DNA of 64,000 nucleotides, taken from positions 1,364,001-1,428,000 of the forward strand of contig CP036434.1 of the NCBI GenBank assembly GCA_007751475.1. Reading direction: 5' to 3'. The position numbers and the translations under genes were made by a program. Each line of letters starts with the position of its first letter. Positions within the stretch are counted from its first letter, which is position 1. The DNA is from Saltatorellus ferox. Lineage in GTDB: Bacteria > Planctomycetota > UBA1135 > GCA-002686595. Shown here one piece after another: positions 63,947 to 64,000 of the stretch. Below the pieces are notes generated by a model, which saw only the letters and a program-made list of their open reading frames with translations, was not told where the DNA came from and did not search any database.

Positions 63947-64000
63947 ATCGACGGAGAGATTGAACTCGATCGGAGCGCGTGACCATGAAATTCGCCCTAT

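Overview
The window is GC-rich, densely coded bacterial chromosome. I infer a planctomycete (Planctomycetota). The reasons are several large secreted FG-GAP, DNRLRE and beta-helix proteins, a shared C-terminal domain of about 130 residues (GSQGxLCLGG ... WYRD ... SNFT) on some of them, a PmoA/DUF6807 lipoprotein, a BNR/sortilin-type propeller, and a planctomycete-style thioredoxin/haem-c protein. No rRNA, tRNA, CRISPR array, insertion sequence or integrase was seen.

Layout. 1-14.0 kb: an edge-cut membrane protein, a decayed fragment of an FG-GAP-type protein, a lipoprotein, an FG-GAP protein, a LytS/LytTR two-component pair, a DUF3592 protein, an M28 peptidase, a second propeller protein, a BNR/PDZ protein and an outer-membrane barrel. 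14.3-20.8 kb: a small zinc-ribbon protein, a simple-repeat and triple-hairpin junction, a DNRLRE protein, a haloperoxidase-like lipoprotein, a PmoA-like lipoprotein, a two-domain fasciclin protein and a coiled-coil membrane protein. 21-33 kb is mostly housekeeping: DinB, a fused 2-oxoacid dehydrogenase E1 with a coupled acyltransferase, PhnA, MscS, a hybrid histidine kinase, an ABC-F ATPase and a hydrolase. 33-34.6 kb is a compact HTH plus AbiEii-like nucleotidyltransferase module with two copies of an operator-like palindrome; the nucleotidyltransferase is frameshifted. 34.7-40.2 kb: a 2Fe-2S ferredoxin-like protein, unknown proteins and small or broken ORFs. 40.3-49.9 kb is a degenerating cluster of one large uncharacterised protein family, two members broken by in-frame TAG codons and one a chimera, interrupted by a 1279-residue Ig-like lipoprotein on the other strand. 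50-56 kb: nitronate monooxygenase with DUF4442, DUF6435, an S8 peptidase and a beta-helix protein. 56.1-62.3 kb: a likely ArsR-methyltransferase/metH operon followed by the strongest find. 62.9-63.9 kb: ferrochelatase.

Main discovery. At 56113-57435 (minus strand) two fragments join into one thioredoxin-like, CxxCH-containing protein if two in-frame UGA codons are read as selenocysteine (motif U-E-P-U-R-D-C). They lie where the homologous planctomycete proteins, as I recall them, have FRCxPCxxC. A perfect 8-bp hairpin with an AGGUC loop begins 17 nt after the second UGA, at the spacing expected of a bacterial SECIS element. The other notable points are the TAG-split paralogue cluster, the HTH/nucleotidyltransferase module with duplicated palindromes, the recurring C-terminal domain, and a 27-bp duplication of a ribosome binding site plus start codon.
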